Assembly (NCBI RefSeq): GCF_001612985.1
Contig: NZ_BDBM01000003.1
Location: 186,001-250,000 of the forward strand
Reading direction: 5' to 3'
DNA: 64,000 bases
DNA from: Nocardia gamkensis NBRC 108242
GTDB lineage: Bacteria; Actinomycetota; Actinomycetes; Mycobacteriales; Mycobacteriaceae
The notes under the pieces are model-generated. The model did no database searches. It saw only the letters and a program-made list of their open reading frames with translations, and was not told the DNA's origin. This document shows positions 54,568-63,065 of this stretch, piece after piece; position 1 is the first letter of the stretch; every line of letters starts with the position of its first letter. The translations under genes and the position numbers were made by a program.

Positions 54568-55632
54568 TCAGCCCTGCGGTACCACGCCGCGAGGCAGGAT
54601 AAGCGCCAAGTCGTTGTAGGTCACGATGCCCGGGGGTGCGGCGACAACGGCGGGAACGGCGTTGATGACCGGCATGGCGGTCATGATGTGCCCGAGGGTC
54701 ATGAAATCGGCGATCGTCTCGGCCTGGAAATCCGGGGGCGGCAGAAAGCTGACGACGTTCTGCACCGTCGGACGGCCGTCGACTCTCAGCACCCACCCGT
54801 CCTGCTCGATCCGCCAATCGGGCTCGAGCGTCTGCCCCTTGCGCCAGCGGACGTTGATCTCGACGAGGGTCCGGTCGCCCGCTCGCCCTTTCCAGCTCGC
54901 GTGGACGCCGGCGACACAGCCCGCCCGGATGGTCCAGGACCCCAGATCGAGATCGGCGGTGGTCTGCGCGTACTGCGCGTCACAGCGCACTTCGTCGAGT
55001 TCGACACCGAGAGCGTCGCCGATCAGTCGTACCGCCTCACCGAACACGCCGGTGCCGTGCGCGGTCATCGCGGGCAGGGCGGGATCCTCGATCGGCCTGC
55101 CGAACCCCACCGGCTTCTCGGTTTCCGGCGAGTCGTAGAAGGTGGTGTCGGCAGCCTCGTCGATGGTCACCTTGTCGACCCGGTCGCAGATGCCCGCGGC
55201 CACCACCGCCAGCAGGTTGATGTACCCCGGACTGATACCGGAACCGAACATGGTGGAACCGCCGCGGCGGCATGCCTCGGCGATCCGGTCGCGGCCGTCT
55301 CCCTGGTTGTGGCCGGTGATGAACGAAGCGGTCGCGACGACATCGACCCCCGCCGACAGGATGCGGACCAGTTCGTCCACGTCGATCCACATGGGGTTGT
55401 AGACCACGCAATCCGGCTTCAGCGCCAGCAGCGCCTCGATGTCGTCGGTGGCCGTGACTCCCAGGGGCTCGATACCGCACAACTCGCCGGCATCGCGCCC
55501 CACCTTGTCCGGCGACCAGGCGTAGCAGCCGACGAGTTCGAACAGCGGATTGGCCGCGATGGCCCGCACCGAACTCTTCCCGACATTCCCCGTGGTCCAC
55601 TGGACGACCTTATAAGCAGGCGTGTTTGACAC
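54568..55632 (-). CDS. NAD(P)-binding reductase of the DapB-N/diaminopentanoate-dehydrogenase-like family
   Basis: 354 residues from the GTG at 55632 (VSNTPAYKVVQW); a longer frame to 55701 is less likely. The N-terminal Rossmann fold has WTTGNVGKSSVRAIAANPLF and VGCYAWSPDKVGRDAGELCG, and ALKPDCVVYNPMWIDVDELV follows. The middle shows GGSTMFGSGISPGYINLLAV and DEAADTTFYDS, typical of the large mycobacterial/nocardial 'dihydrodipicolinate reductase-like' group of unknown substrate. True lysine synthesis is improbable. Confidence 0.8.
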   Translation of the reverse strand: MSNTPAYKVVQWTTGNVGKSSVRAIAANPLFELVGCYAWSPDKVGRDAGELCGIEPLGVTATDDIEALLALKPDCVVYNPMWIDVDELVRILSAGVDVVATASFITGHNQGDGRDRIAEACRRGGSTMFGSGISPGYINLLAVVAAGICDRVDKVTIDEAADTTFYDSPETEKPVGFGRPIEDPALPAMTAHGTGVFGEAVRLIGDALGVELDEVRCDAQYAQTTADLDLGSWTIRAGCVAGVHASWKGRAGDRTLVEINVRWRKGQTLEPDWRIEQDGWVLRVDGRPTVQNVVSFLPPPDFQAETIADFMTLGHIMTAMPVINAVPAVVAAPPGIVTYNDLALILPRGVVPQG

Positions 55633-55731
55633 GCGCTCAGCATAGAAGCCGACAGCGCCGTTTCGAAGTCTAATTCTCATATTCGAGAACTTTGCTCTCA
55701 TACTGGGCTGGGCACCGGGCCCGTGGAGCGC

Positions 55732-56160
55732 TCAGGCCCGGGCGGACACTCCCAGGACCGCCGGAGTCGCCACACCGACGCAGACCTGCACCCGGTCCTG
55801 ATAGAAGGCGACGTGCCCGCGCAGGCGCGCCACTTGGCCGATCGGGTCGTCGTAGCTCCAGCACACGGCGGTGTCGCCGTCGCCGTCGAAACGCCAGTAG
55901 GTCGCCTGCCCTTTGAACGGGCATCGGCTGCTGCGCGCGTCGTCGCGCCGGAGCGCGACCCGCACGTCCTCGCGGGGGAAATAGAACACCAGACCGTGGT
56001 CCTGCTCGTCGACGAGCAGGGGCCGCGTCGTCTCGGCGACGAGCCGGTCACCGAGCCGGGCCGTGACGAGGTTGCGGCGTCGGTGGATGTCGACGCGATA
56101 GTCGGGTCTGTCCGCGAAACCGGAGTGCTCGACCTCCGCGGCGGTCCGCTGTTCGTCCAT
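55732..56160 (-). CDS. DUF427-family protein
   Basis: 142 residues from the ATG at 56160, preceded by AAGGAA. DUF427 landmarks are LVAETTRPLLVDEQDHGLVF, YFPREDVRVALRRDD, SRCPFKGQATYWRFDGDGDT, AVCWSYDDPIGQVARLRGHV and AFYQDRVQV. The conserved CPFKG and C/AW-x-Y motifs are intact. Biochemical function of the family is not known. It is 30 bp downstream of the TesB-like thioesterase, so probably the same operon. Confidence 0.88.
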   Translation of the reverse strand: MDEQRTAAEVEHSGFADRPDYRVDIHRRRNLVTARLGDRLVAETTRPLLVDEQDHGLVFYFPREDVRVALRRDDARSSRCPFKGQATYWRFDGDGDTAVCWSYDDPIGQVARLRGHVAFYQDRVQVCVGVATPAVLGVSARA

Positions 56161-56189
56161 CCGAGGATTCCTTTCCGAAGCCCGACCGG

Positions 56190-57113
56190 TCACAGCCGCG
56201 CGGCCGACGGGATCGCGGCGTGTTCCCGGCGCAGCGGGCGGATCATCGCCTCCTGCGTGAACGAGGCGATCAAGCGACCGTCCTCGGTGTGCACCTGGCC
56301 GCGCACATACGACATGCCCCCGCCCACCTGCGTGCTCTCGTGGGAGTACAGCAGCCAGCCGTCCCACCCGACCGGCTCGTGGAAACTCACCGTCACGGTC
56401 ATGACCGCGGTCGAGATGGTGTGGTGCGCCTGGCTGGTGCCGACACCCGCGTGCGCGCGCATGGTCGCCGAGACCGAGAGGTGACCGGTGAAGTGGGCGA
56501 GCAGGGCCTTGGCGAGGTCGTCGCGAACCGGAATCGGTTCGTAGCGCAGCCAGGCGGACAACTCGGGCGGGCCGACCTCCGCGGGGTCGTTCACATCGGC
56601 GACGCCGACGATCCGCAGCTCGCGGCCCGCCATCGGCATCTCGGCCACGATCGCCTCCTCCGGCCCGGCGACTCGCGGGCGTGGCGCGTGATGCCGGATG
56701 ACGTCGGCTGCCGGTGTGTCGGCCAGGACGGCGACCGATGCGCAGCGGCGACCGTTCTGCTGCACCGCCACCGCCGCCGCGGCCATCGAACGTCCCTCGT
56801 GGGTCACGTCGACCACGAACTCGAGGGGCTCGTCCGGATCGACGACACGGGTGAAGATGGCGTGCGCCGACCGGATCGATCTGCCGGGCAACCGTTTCGC
56901 GACCGCGACGAGGGATTGCGCGAGGAGCTGGGTGCCGTCGACCACCTTGCGCGATCCGCCGTCACTGGCGCCGGTGAAGGTGTTCACGCCGACGGGAACG
57001 ACATCGAAGATCTCGAGCATCCGCGTCACCGAGGACTCGCCGGGCGCGGCCGTGTCCTCGATGGCGTTCGCCGCGTCTTCGCCCGGGCCGGTCCCGGACC
57101 GGGTATGAGTCAT
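56190..57113 (-). CDS. Acyl-CoA thioesterase II (TesB-like)
   Basis: 307 residues from the ATG at 57113. TesB double hot-dog features are FTGASDGGSRKVVDGTQLLA, QSLVAVAKRLPGRSIRSAHA and IFTRVVDPDEPLEFVVDVTH in the first half, and SFHEPVGWDGWLLYSHESTQ, VGGGMSYVRGQVHTEDGRLI, ASFTQEAMIRP in the second. The 'D..W..Y' pattern and GRGMSYG-like motif are normal for the family. It hydrolyses acyl-CoA, probably medium or branched chain. The DUF427 gene follows 30 bp downstream; a broken LLM gene ends at its start. Confidence 0.92.
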   Translation of the reverse strand: MTHTRSGTGPGEDAANAIEDTAAPGESSVTRMLEIFDVVPVGVNTFTGASDGGSRKVVDGTQLLAQSLVAVAKRLPGRSIRSAHAIFTRVVDPDEPLEFVVDVTHEGRSMAAAAVAVQQNGRRCASVAVLADTPAADVIRHHAPRPRVAGPEEAIVAEMPMAGRELRIVGVADVNDPAEVGPPELSAWLRYEPIPVRDDLAKALLAHFTGHLSVSATMRAHAGVGTSQAHHTISTAVMTVTVSFHEPVGWDGWLLYSHESTQVGGGMSYVRGQVHTEDGRLIASFTQEAMIRPLRREHAAIPSAARL

Positions 57114-57116
57114 CTG

Positions 57117-57607
57117 GTTCCTTCCGGGAGGAAAGCCTTCCAGCCGCCAGGTCGCCCCCGCCGCCGCGATGGCTTCGACCGTGGCACAGGCCGCCTCGGG
57201 GCGGTCGGCGGGCGTCCGGCCGGTGATGACGACGTCGACCCGTAGGTGCGATGTTCGGCGACCGCGCCGACCAGTTCGGTGACGATCCGCGGCGTCGGTC
57301 CGAACGACCCGTCGGAACCGATGATCATCGGGGCGACACCGTCCCAGCGGGCCGGAACGCCGTAGCGGCGAGCGATTGGGCCAGTTGCCGCCGATCCAGA
57401 TCGGCGGGCGAGGTCGTTGCACCGGGGTCGGCAGAATCGTGGCGCCATCGGCCGACAGGTGTGTGCCGTGGACGTCGACCTCCGCACCGGACCACAGCGC
57501 GGTGAGCAGAGCCAGCCCTTCGTCCAACCACTCGGCGACCGCGCGTGGCTCGGCCGGTTCACCCCAGGTGCCGTACCGCGAACCGTTCTCACCCCCGGGC
57601 GTAGCCG
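57117..57607 (-). pseudogene. LLM-class oxidoreductase remnant
   Basis: Minus-strand frames carry EWLDEGLALLTALWSGAEVD and RPRPPIWIGGNWPN, the C-terminal half of an LLM-family enzyme. A frame change follows (GVPARWDGVAPMIIG, FGPTPRIVTELV), then another (VDVVITGRTPADRP, TWRLEGFPPGR). The N-terminal half is absent, so at least two indels and a truncation have destroyed it. The intact LLM gene at 52 kb may have taken over its role. Confidence 0.75.
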
Positions 57608-57626
57608 TGTGACGGCCAGCCGCCTT

Positions 57627-58463
57627 TCACTTGAGCATGCTGCCCGCGTCGATCGGCAACGGAACACCGGTGACGAAACGGGACTCGTCCGAAGCGAGAT
57701 AGAGCACCGCGTTGCTGATGTCGACCGGCTCCACCCACGGGATCGGCAAAGTGTGGAACATCCGGCAGATCGGCTCGAGATCGGCGGGGCCCGGGTTCTC
57801 CAGATCGGGGCGGAACAGCTTGTAGGTGCCATCGTTCATCACCATCGGCGTGTTCACGTGCGTCGGATGCACCGAGTTGACCCGGATCGAGTGGTGGCCG
57901 AGTTCCACGGCGAAGGTTCGCATGAGACCGACGACGCCGTGCTTCGCGGCGACGTAGTGACCCACGTTCGGGTACGCCTTGAGGCCGCCCACGGAGCTGG
58001 TGAGCACGATCGAGCCGCCGCGGCCGCCCGCGATCAGATGCGGCGCACCGGCTTTCACGGTCTTCCACACGCCGCCCAGGTTGACGTCGATCATGTCGTC
58101 CCACAGGTTCTCCTCGAGGTCGAGCAGTTGCCCGCCCTCGTTGCCGATACCCGCGTTCGCGACGATGACGTCCAGCCGTCCGAGCTGCTCGACGCCGCTG
58201 TCGACGGCGGTCTTCAGCGCGGCGAAGTCGCGCACGTCCACCTCGGCGGTGAACACTCGCCTGCCTTCGGCTTTGACCAGATCGGCGGTGGTCGCCAGAT
58301 CCTCGGGGGTGGACATCGGGAAGGGCACGTTGTCGAGCTGCTTGCAGACGTCGACGGCGATGATGTCGGCGCCTTCCTGCGCCAGCCGCACCGCGTGGCT
58401 GCGGCCTTGGCCACGCGCAGCACCGGTGATGAACGCGACCTTTCCTTCGACCCGTCCGGTCAT
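57627..58463 (-). CDS. Mycofactocin-coupled-type SDR oxidoreductase
   Basis: 278 residues. Glycine motif VAFITGAARGQGRSHAVRLA, then AVDVCKQLDNVPFPM and STPEDLATTADLVKAEGRRV (the insertion seen in mycofactocin-associated SDRs), IVANAGIGNEGG, and the catalytic Ser/Tyr/Lys set in LTSSVGGLKAYPNVGHYVAA-K. IRVNSVHPTHVNTPMV and the end FVTGVPLPIDAGSMLK are standard. It oxidises a secondary alcohol or reduces a ketone; members keep NAD(H) bound and use mycofactocin. It lies 73 bp downstream of the cytochrome P450, so the two probably act in sequence. Confidence 0.92.
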   Translation of the reverse strand: MTGRVEGKVAFITGAARGQGRSHAVRLAQEGADIIAVDVCKQLDNVPFPMSTPEDLATTADLVKAEGRRVFTAEVDVRDFAALKTAVDSGVEQLGRLDVIVANAGIGNEGGQLLDLEENLWDDMIDVNLGGVWKTVKAGAPHLIAGGRGGSIVLTSSVGGLKAYPNVGHYVAAKHGVVGLMRTFAVELGHHSIRVNSVHPTHVNTPMVMNDGTYKLFRPDLENPGPADLEPICRMFHTLPIPWVEPVDISNAVLYLASDESRFVTGVPLPIDAGSMLK

Positions 58464-58536
58464 GGTTACCTCTATTCGTTGTTCCGCCGAAACGGCTGGT
58501 TCGTGAGATCGCCCGAGAGCGGGGACTCACCCCTGA

Positions 58537-59814
58537 TCAGGAGTTGGGCGTGAAGGTGATGTGGAGGTCGGTGAGCCCGCGCAGGATGTAGGTGGGCTCG
58601 TAGCTGTAGCGCCGCTCCCCCGCGGGGCCATGGTGTTCCTCGTCGATGGTGATGTCCAGCATCCGGTCCAGGATGCGTTCGATCGACACGCGCCCTTCGA
58701 CCCGAGCCAGCGGGCCGCCGGGGCAGGAGTGCACCCCGCGCCCGAAGGCCATGTGTTCGCGGAAATTCGGCCGGTCCAAACGGAATTCGTGCGGATTCTC
58801 GAACCGCCGCGGGTCCCGGTTGGCCGCGCCGGGGCAGAACATCACCGTCGAGCCCACCGGGATGTCGGCATCGCCGATGGTCGTCGCGCGCTTCGCCAGG
58901 CGGAAACCGCTCTTGACCGGCGAATCCATCCGCAGCGACTCCTCGATGAACACCGGAATCAGGCTGCGATCCGCGCGCAGCCGCTCCTGCACCTCGGGAT
59001 GATCGCCCAGCACCCGCAGTGACGCGCCGAGCAACTTCGCGGTGGTCTCCTGCCCGGCGGCGAACAAGAAAGTCGCCGAGCGCACCACATCGATGACCTC
59101 GGGTGTGGAGCCGTCCGGGTACTTCGCCAGCGCCAGCGACGTCAGGACGTCGTCGCGCGGCTCGCGCCGCCGATCGCTGATGTACGAACTGAATTTCTCG
59201 TCCAGCCACTCCAGCGGATTGCTCGACACCACCTCTTTGTCCAGCGCGCCGACCCGCGACCCCGGACGCTCGGCGCCCAAGGCGATGCGGAAGTCCTCGT
59301 GGTCCTCCTCCGGCACGCCCAGCATGTCGGCCACGACCAGCAACGAGAACGGCTTGGCGTATTCGGCGAGGAATTCACACCGCCCGCGCTCCAGGAATTC
59401 ATCGAGCTGGCGGTCGGCCAACCGCCACATGAAGTCCTCGTTCTCCTTCAGCCGCGCCGGCGTCAGCAACCGGTTCAGCAACGACCGCGCGTAGGTGTGC
59501 TGCGGCGGATCCATCGTCACCATGTGCTCGAACATCGGCAACTGGCTGCGGTGCTGTTCGAGCAACTCGGTGAGGTCGTCGCCCTGGACTTCGAACGGCA
59601 ACGGCGGGAACGGACCACCCACGGCGATCGCTGAGGAGAAGACTTCCGAGTTCTTCAGCACCTCCGTCGACTCCTCGTATCCGGTCACCGCGTACACCCC
59701 GTACCGCGATTCCCGCGTCACCGGGCACTTGGCCCGCAGGTGATCGAAGTACGGATGCGGATCCGGTACGACGGCCGGATCGGTGAAGTAGTCGACCGAA
59801 TCGAAGTCAGTCAT
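58537..59814 (-). CDS. Cytochrome P450
   Basis: 425 residues from the ATG at 59814 (MTDFDSVDYF); the frame to 59892 is upstream of the probable start. The I-helix carries FLFAAGQETTAKLLG, ExxR lies in EESLRM, PERF-like FENPHEFRLDRP follows, and the haem-binding Cys is in MAFGRGVHSCPGGPLAR. The I-helix AGQETT and HSCPG are normal for Nocardia/Mycobacterium class I P450s. No ferredoxin gene is adjacent. Placement next to mycofactocin SDR and mce genes suggests sterol or lipid hydroxylation; the subfamily number cannot be read by eye. Confidence 0.93.
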   Translation of the reverse strand: MTDFDSVDYFTDPAVVPDPHPYFDHLRAKCPVTRESRYGVYAVTGYEESTEVLKNSEVFSSAIAVGGPFPPLPFEVQGDDLTELLEQHRSQLPMFEHMVTMDPPQHTYARSLLNRLLTPARLKENEDFMWRLADRQLDEFLERGRCEFLAEYAKPFSLLVVADMLGVPEEDHEDFRIALGAERPGSRVGALDKEVVSSNPLEWLDEKFSSYISDRRREPRDDVLTSLALAKYPDGSTPEVIDVVRSATFLFAAGQETTAKLLGASLRVLGDHPEVQERLRADRSLIPVFIEESLRMDSPVKSGFRLAKRATTIGDADIPVGSTVMFCPGAANRDPRRFENPHEFRLDRPNFREHMAFGRGVHSCPGGPLARVEGRVSIERILDRMLDITIDEEHHGPAGERRYSYEPTYILRGLTDLHITFTPNS

Positions 59815-59931
59815 CGAGCGCACTCCTGAGTGATAGAAGCTACTTAGCGAAAGGATAACATTATTCTCTTCTAGAGCGAAGATCATTCTCACGCGGCCAC
59901 GGAGAGATTCGCTCGCCCGGTGGAGCGGGGA

Positions 59932-60606
59932 TCAGGGCAGGTAGACCCGGCTCGCCAGCCAGCGGCCTCCGACGAGTTCCATGGTCATCTCGACCCGGCT
60001 GCGATCCACTCGCGGATCCGCCGAGGCGGAATTGGTCACCGTCTGATCGATGAACAGCAGGACTTCGACTTTCGTCTCCGTCGCCGACTTGACCGCGGCG
60101 TCGAGCACCGTTCCCTTACCGGTCGCCTTGTTCTCCAGCAGCAGCTGGCGCAACTGGCCGCTCGAGCGGGTGTACATATCCCGGAACTCGCCCGTCGCAC
60201 CGTCCAGTACGGCGGCGAAATCACGGTCGAGGGTGCCCGAGTCCACGCTGGTCAGCGTCATGGCATACGAGCGGGCCGCGGAAAGCCCGGCCGCCGCCGC
60301 GGCGTCCACGTCGCGCTCCTTCTTCAGCTGCCAGCCCAGGACGGCCGCCGCCGCTATGGCGGCGACCGCGACGGCCGCGGTGACGGGCAGCAGGGCTCGG
60401 CGGATCAGCGGGGTCACGCGCGACAGTAGGCCCGGTCGCGCGGACGCGCTCGGCTGCCGTTCGGCGGCGTCGCCGTCGGCAGACTCCTCGGCCGGGGCCG
60501 CATCCGTCCCGGCGGCCGTCTCCTCGGCCGCCTCCTCGGCCTCGTCCGGGGCGGTCGATAGCTTCTGCTCGGTCGCTACCGAGGTCGCGGTATCACTGTG
60601 GCTCAT
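59932..60606 (-). CDS. Mce-associated membrane protein (Mam/Mas)
   Basis: 224 residues from the ATG at 60606 with GAGGAG upstream. A highly acidic, Ala/Glu-rich N-terminal half (DEAEEAAEETAAGTDAAPAE) precedes one TM (LLPVTAAVAVAAIAAAAVLG). The periplasmic domain follows: SYAMTLTSVDSGTLDRDFAA, VLDGATGEFRDMYTRSSGQL and EVLLFIDQTVTN. This is the layout of Mce-associated proteins encoded after mceF. It probably stabilises the Mce lipid-import complex. Confidence 0.9.
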   Translation of the reverse strand: MSHSDTATSVATEQKLSTAPDEAEEAAEETAAGTDAAPAEESADGDAAERQPSASARPGLLSRVTPLIRRALLPVTAAVAVAAIAAAAVLGWQLKKERDVDAAAAAGLSAARSYAMTLTSVDSGTLDRDFAAVLDGATGEFRDMYTRSSGQLRQLLLENKATGKGTVLDAAVKSATETKVEVLLFIDQTVTNSASADPRVDRSRVEMTMELVGGRWLASRVYLP

Positions 60607-60663
60607 GATGACTCCTCGCTTGTGGTGGGTGTGCACTGTCAGGCCGACCATGGCCGCGGCCGG

Positions 60664-61962
60664 TCATCGCCGCGGCGCGGGCGGCGGGGGCGGCAGCGGC
60701 GGCCCCGCGAACGTGAGTGGAAGCGACAGCGGCCCGATCGGGGTGGGGGTGGCCTGCTGGTCGGCACGCACGCCCGGCGGCGGGCCGTCCGGGATCTCCT
60801 CTCCCGGTGGACGTGGCGCATTGCGCGCGCCGCGGATCAGCACCGAGGGATCGTGGTCCGGACACGACGTGTACAGATAGGGCTCCGGGAAGTCCGGCAA
60901 GGACGGCGGACGGCGCGGCAGGTCGTAATCACAGCTGCGACGCGGGTACAGATTCACCAATCCCCAGACGCCGCCGTCGTGGAACGCCACGCCTATCGCG
61001 TCCAGCGTGGAACCGGCGCGCTCGGTCGGGAAGAAGAACTCCTGCAGAGCGGGCACTCGCTTTGATGTCGTGTCCGCCACCACCGCCAAGTTCTCCAGCA
61101 GCGCGGCGCCCGCGCCCGAATTCTCCGCGAGCACCGCGTCGAGCGCACGCAGGGTTCCCGGTGCGGCGCCGAGCAATTCGGCGTAGCCACCGGACTTCTT
61201 CTCGACGCCGCTCAGCAAGGCGTTCGTGTTGCCCGCGAACTCGATCAGACCCGGACCGAAATCACGAACGGTCGCGAGCACCGACCGGCTGTCCCGCAGC
61301 AGGCTCACCGTCTGCGGGAGCACCGAATCCAGTGTGGAGACCAGGAATACGCCGCCGTCGACGATATCGGCGAGCTTGCCCGGCCCCGCCGGGCTCACGC
61401 CGAGTTCGTCCACGATGGCCGCCAGCTGGGCGGGATCCACCTGGGCCAGTGCCGAATCCAGTTCGGAGAGCGTCTTCCACAGCGGCGTCGGCGTCGTGGT
61501 GGCCTCGACGGCGATCTCCGCGCCGTCGGTGAGGTACGGCCCGTCGTCGCGGGTGGGGCGGAAGTCCAGGTATTGCTCGCCGGCCAGGGACAGGCTCGCC
61601 ACGCGCACCTCCCCGTCGGCGGGCACCCGGACGTCCGCGTCAACGGCGGCGACCGCGACCAGCCCGGTGCCGGTCAGCTCCACCGATTCCACCCGGCCGA
61701 TCGGTACTCCGCGCAAGGTCACCTGCCGACCGGCCAGCAGTCCGCCGGAATCGGCGAGGTGCACCCGCACGGTGATCGTCGCTGCCGCCGGATCCACGCC
61801 GAGCGCGCCGAACACCAGATAGCCGACGCCCACCACCAGGGTGAGCACCAGCGCGCCCGCGGAAAGGCCCGAACGCCTGGCTCGTCCCGCCCGCACGACC
61901 GTCACCAGCACGCGCGCCGGCAGGTCCAGCGCCGCCGCGCGCAGCCGGGCCGGTGTGCTCAT
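60664..61962 (-). CDS. MCE-family protein, MceF position
   Basis: 432 residues from the ATG at 61962. One N-terminal TM (GALVLTLVVGVGYLVFGALG) is followed by the MCE domain (TVRVHLADSGGLLAGRQVTL, RGVPIGRVESVELT, SLAGEQYLDFRP). A long helical region follows (LDSVLPQTVSLLRDSRSVLA, FGPGLIEFAGNTNALLSGV), and then a Pro-rich tail (PLPPPPPAPRR). It overlaps the preceding MceE gene by four bases. As last mce gene before the Mce-associated protein it holds the mceF position. Forms part of the periplasm-spanning Mce lipid/sterol importer. Confidence 0.9.
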   Translation of the reverse strand: MSTPARLRAAALDLPARVLVTVVRAGRARRSGLSAGALVLTLVVGVGYLVFGALGVDPAAATITVRVHLADSGGLLAGRQVTLRGVPIGRVESVELTGTGLVAVAAVDADVRVPADGEVRVASLSLAGEQYLDFRPTRDDGPYLTDGAEIAVEATTTPTPLWKTLSELDSALAQVDPAQLAAIVDELGVSPAGPGKLADIVDGGVFLVSTLDSVLPQTVSLLRDSRSVLATVRDFGPGLIEFAGNTNALLSGVEKKSGGYAELLGAAPGTLRALDAVLAENSGAGAALLENLAVVADTTSKRVPALQEFFFPTERAGSTLDAIGVAFHDGGVWGLVNLYPRRSCDYDLPRRPPSLPDFPEPYLYTSCPDHDPSVLIRGARNAPRPPGEEIPDGPPPGVRADQQATPTPIGPLSLPLTFAGPPLPPPPPAPRR

Positions 61963-63065
61963 CGGCCGGTTCCCGTCACCCGTTGCTGGAGCTTCAGCAG
62001 TGTGTAGGTGAGGGTGCCCACGAACGCTTCCCAATCCCGCGCGTCCGGCAGGCGACTGGCCGGATCACCGGGATGGTTCGGGTCCGGCAGGACGCCGAGC
62101 GCCAGATCCCGCATGTCGGCGTCGACGCTCGCCGAGGTGCTGCTGGTCACGGCGATGACCGGTCCGAGCATCGCGTTCATCGCCGCCACGCTCGCGTTCG
62201 GGTCGGTCGCGGCGGCGTTGAGTTCCGCGGCGATCCGGTTGATGTCGGCGACCATGCCGGTGGTGGCGGCGCCGTTCAGCCCCGGCAACTTCTCCAGCTG
62301 GCCGCTGATCTGATCCACCCTCCGGACCAGTGCCAGCGCTTGCCGCGCGTTGTCCTGCAGCGTGGTCAGCGCGGGGCCCGCCGCGAAGACCACGTCGTCG
62401 ATGGTGCGACGCTGGGCGTGCACCTGCCGGGTGAGCTCGTCGATCTGGGCGAGGGTGGTGCGGATGTCCTCCGAGCGGGCGGCCAGTGCCCGCACCACTC
62501 GGGTGGACTGCTCGATCAAGGCGCCGACCCGCTCGCCGCGGTCGCCGACCGCTTGCCCGAGTCCGTTGACGAGCGTGGTGAGATTGCGGATCGCGCCACC
62601 GTTCACCAGCAGCGCGGCCGTGGTCAGCAACTCCTCGATGGTCGCGGCGGCAGCCGTGGCATCCCGGGCGATGCTGTCCCCGTCACGCAGGGCGGGGGTC
62701 GCGGGTGTGGCGTCCGGCGGCGGCGTCAGCGAGACGAAGACATCGCCGAGCGGGGTGGCGGTGCGCAGCTCCGCGCGCGTCCCGAGCGGCAGGACCACGC
62801 CATGGTCGATGCCCATCGTGACGACGGCGGTGAAGTCGCGCACCGCCATGCCGGTCACCTCGCCGACGTCTGCCCCGGAGAGCCGGACTTTCGCCTTGGC
62901 GGGCAGGTTCAGCGCGTTGGCGAAGTCGGCGTGGACGGTGTACTTCGCGCCGCCGACGCCGGGCGCGGGCAACGGGAGGTCCTCCAGCCCCACCGAGCAC
63001 GCCGTCGTCGTCACCAGCACCGCGCCGAGCGCCACGGCGCGCATCCCGAGTCTCCAGTTCGTCAT
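61959..63065 (-). CDS. MCE-family lipoprotein, MceE position
   Basis: 368 residues from the ATG at 63065. The signal peptide with lipobox-like LVTTTAC (Cys near residue 23) marks it as a lipoprotein, as MceE (LprK-like) proteins are. The MCE domain reads YTVHADFANALNLPAKAKVR, LSGADVGEVTGMAVRDFTAV and GTRAELRTATPLGDVFVSLT. Helical regions follow (ALIEQSTRVVRALAARSEDI, QIDELTRQVHAQRRTIDDVV). Four-base overlaps join it to the genes on both sides, so the operon is tightly coupled. Confidence 0.92.
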   Translation of the reverse strand: MTNWRLGMRAVALGAVLVTTTACSVGLEDLPLPAPGVGGAKYTVHADFANALNLPAKAKVRLSGADVGEVTGMAVRDFTAVVTMGIDHGVVLPLGTRAELRTATPLGDVFVSLTPPPDATPATPALRDGDSIARDATAAAATIEELLTTAALLVNGGAIRNLTTLVNGLGQAVGDRGERVGALIEQSTRVVRALAARSEDIRTTLAQIDELTRQVHAQRRTIDDVVFAAGPALTTLQDNARQALALVRRVDQISGQLEKLPGLNGAATTGMVADINRIAAELNAAATDPNASVAAMNAMLGPVIAVTSSTSASVDADMRDLALGVLPDPNHPGDPASRLPDARDWEAFVGTLTYTLLKLQQRVTGTGR

